Assembly (NCBI GenBank): GCA_021805865.1
Contig: JAJZDX010000038.1
Span: forward strand, 1 to 40,312
Direction: 5' to 3'
DNA from: Pseudomonadota bacterium
Lineage (GTDB): Bacteria; Pseudomonadota; Gammaproteobacteria; Steroidobacterales; Steroidobacteraceae
Length of the DNA: 40,312 nt
Every line of letters begins with the position of its first letter. The stretch's first letter is position 1. Below the pieces are notes generated by a model. It had not been told where the DNA came from and searched no databases. It saw nothing but the letters and a program-made list of their open reading frames with translations. Of the stretch, positions 38,955 to 40,312 are shown in pieces. Made by a program: the position numbers and the translations under genes.

Positions 38955-40312
38955 CTAGTGGCGGATGGGCAGGGTGATTCCCAGGCGTCGCATCTTGCGG
39001 TAGAGCGTATTGCGGCCAATGCCGAGCTGATGCGCCACGCGGCTGATGTTGCCGCGGTTGTGCTCGATCTCACGCTGCAGCGCGCTGCGCTCGGCCTTCT
39101 GCAGGGGATTGAGGGCGCAGCCGGGCGGAGGATCACCGCTGCACTCCGGCTCGGGTACGATGCATTCGGGGGGCAGAGCGCGCACATCCAGCCGATCGTC
39201 CGAGCGCATGGCGATCATGCCGCGCAGGACGTTGCGCAGCTCGCGCAGGTTCCCCGGCCAGGTGTAGGCCTGCAAGGCCTGCACCAGGTCGTCGCTCAAG
39301 GTGATGGAGGGACTGGTGGCGCTTTCCTGGATGAACACATCGCGGATGAGCGCCGCCTTGTCCTTGCGCTCGCGCAGCGGCGGCAGCGTGAGCGCAAGAC
39401 CCTGCAGCCGGTAGAACAGATCCTCTCGGAATTCCCCGCGAAGCACTTTCTCCTGCAGTCCGCCACGGGTGGCGGTTACCAGCCGCACATCGATCCGTAG
39501 GGCTGGCTCACCGGGCCGTGCGATCTCCCGCTCCTCGATCAGGCGCAGCAGCCGGGCCTGCAGGGCGAGCGGCAGCTCGACGACGTCGTCGAGAAACAAC
39601 GTGCCGCCGTTCGCCTGCACGATGCGCCCCGGGTCCTCCGCGCCGCCGCCCGGCGGTGCGCAGGTCTCGGGCGGACCGAACAGCTCCTGCGAGAGCTGCG
39701 CCTCCGGGAGCGAGCCGCAATGCACGGTAACGAAGGGCTTCTCGGAGCGCTCGCTCGAGGCGTGCAGCGCCCGCGCGAAGCACTCCTTGCCCGTGCCCGA
39801 TTCCCCGACCAGCAGAATGGGCACATCGCGCGACTGGGTGCGGCGCACGGCCTGGATGTTGCGCCCCATGAGCGGGTCGCCCAAAGCCAGATCATCGAGC
39901 GGGCTGCGGATCTCGTTCGGAGCGGGCTCCTTCACTTGGCGCGGCCGCCCCGTGCGTCTGGAGGAAGGTGCCTGGGCGACGACGAACACGCGCCCGCCGT
40001 GGCGGGCGTCGTAGAGGGGCAGGGGGTGGAAGGACTTTCTCTGGCTGCGCGCGAGCAGCGCCTCCGGGGAGATGTTGAACACGCGCTCCAGAGGGGCCCC
40101 GAGGAGTTCCGCGGCGCTCTTGAGGCCGAGCTGAAAGAGCGCATTGCGGTCCAGGGCGGCGATGCAGCCGGCCTCATCGAGGGCAATGATCCCCTCGCCC
40201 CAGGTGCCCAGGAGCTCCGGGCGGCTGTGGAAGCGCACCACGAACGCCTCGCGGAAGTGGTGCAGGAACAGCCGGTTCTCGATCATCTGGGCGGACATGT
40301 TCACCAGCACCA
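38955..40312 (-). CDS. AcoR-like enhancer-binding regulator, N-terminus cut by the window, GAFTGA motif absent
   Basis: At least 451 residues; the frame stays open at the window edge and the first GAF-like domain lies outside. What is present: a PAS-like segment (LGTWGEGIIALDEAGCIAAL), an AAA+ domain with Walker A GESGTGKE, Walker B region GGTLFLDD, arginine finger FREDLFYRL and sensor II WPGNLRELRNVL, then a Fis-type helix-turn-helix (GNISRVAHQLGIGRNTLYRK). Where sigma-54 activators have GAFTGA, this one reads LFGPPETCAPPGGGAEDPGR, so the loop that contacts sigma-54 is gone, and the usual Walker B Glu is Asp. It may work with sigma-70 or as a repressor, as TyrR does. Most AcoR-type proteins sense small metabolites such as acetoin. 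Confidence 0.85.
   Translation of the reverse strand, partial: VLVNMSAQMIENRLFLHHFREAFVVRFHSRPELLGTWGEGIIALDEAGCIAALDRNALFQLGLKSAAELLGAPLERVFNISPEALLARSQRKSFHPLPLYDARHGGRVFVVAQAPSSRRTGRPRQVKEPAPNEIRSPLDDLALGDPLMGRNIQAVRRTQSRDVPILLVGESGTGKECFARALHASSERSEKPFVTVHCGSLPEAQLSQELFGPPETCAPPGGGAEDPGRIVQANGGTLFLDDVVELPLALQARLLRLIEEREIARPGEPALRIDVRLVTATRGGLQEKVLRGEFREDLFYRLQGLALTLPPLRERKDKAALIRDVFIQESATSPSITLSDDLVQALQAYTWPGNLRELRNVLRGMIAMRSDDRLDVRALPPECIVPEPECSGDPPPGCALNPLQKAERSALQREIEHNRGNISRVAHQLGIGRNTLYRKMRRLGITLPIRH

Overview
The window is high-GC proteobacterial DNA. The TonB-dependent receptor, the Uup and RhlE-like proteins, the AcoR-type regulator and an initiator tRNA of the usual proteobacterial form all fit a gammaproteobacterium. 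I cannot name a genus. It falls into three parts.

(1) Positions 1 to about 19,970 are chromosomal backbone rich in stress and dormancy functions: a small HIG1-like membrane protein, a NarL-type response regulator with its HisKA_3 sensor kinase, a TonB-dependent receptor, a universal-stress-protein/nitroreductase/SDR operon, a host-attachment (baeRF-like) protein, a short alpha-glucan phosphorylase, a PAS hybrid histidine kinase, two tandem-domain universal stress proteins, Uup, an RhlE-like helicase, Hsp20 and a P3A-type plasma-membrane H+-ATPase. The mix of Usp, Hsp20, nitroreductase, P-type ATPase and a NarL-family two-component system resembles the gene content of the mycobacterial DosR dormancy regulon. 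Two promoter regions here, upstream of usp/nitroreductase and upstream of hsp20, each carry a pair of TACGTA-centred palindromes that may be sites for a common regulator.

(2) Positions about 19,970 to 38,233 are accessory DNA stacked against the 3' end of an initiator tRNA (38,215-38,291, minus strand). The left part is decayed: a serine-recombinase pseudogene in three frames, an apparently intact IS66-type element that carries a DNA adenine methylase gene between its inverted repeats, a broken IS630 transposase and a broken IS1634 transposase. Next come small cargo modules: a HTH-MNT nucleotidyltransferase/HEPN pair, a second pair (LRQSSPFAG-type protein plus DUF6036-like nucleotidyltransferase) with its own operator-like palindrome, a YdeI-like protein, and a Fic protein. 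Copies of the tRNA 3' end at 27,498, 29,864 and 31,427, besides the one in the tRNA itself, cut this stretch into tandem segments. The rightmost segment (31,427-38,233) is a complete integrative element with a P4-type integrase, an AlpA-like regulator, a Toprim primase/helicase, four proteins of unknown function, matching arm-type repeats at both ends, and three 17-bp palindromes spaced exactly 21 bp apart beside the AlpA promoter.

(3) Positions 38,234 to 40,312 are backbone again: the rest of the tRNA, its promoter, a HIT-family hydrolase, and the C-terminal part of an AcoR-like enhancer-binding protein that lacks the GAFTGA sigma-54 contact motif.

The most promising observations are the 21-bp-phased palindrome array, the IS66 element with a methylase passenger, the stacked att copies with toxin-antitoxin-like cargo, the shared TACGTA sites in the stress cluster, and the GAFTGA-less regulator.
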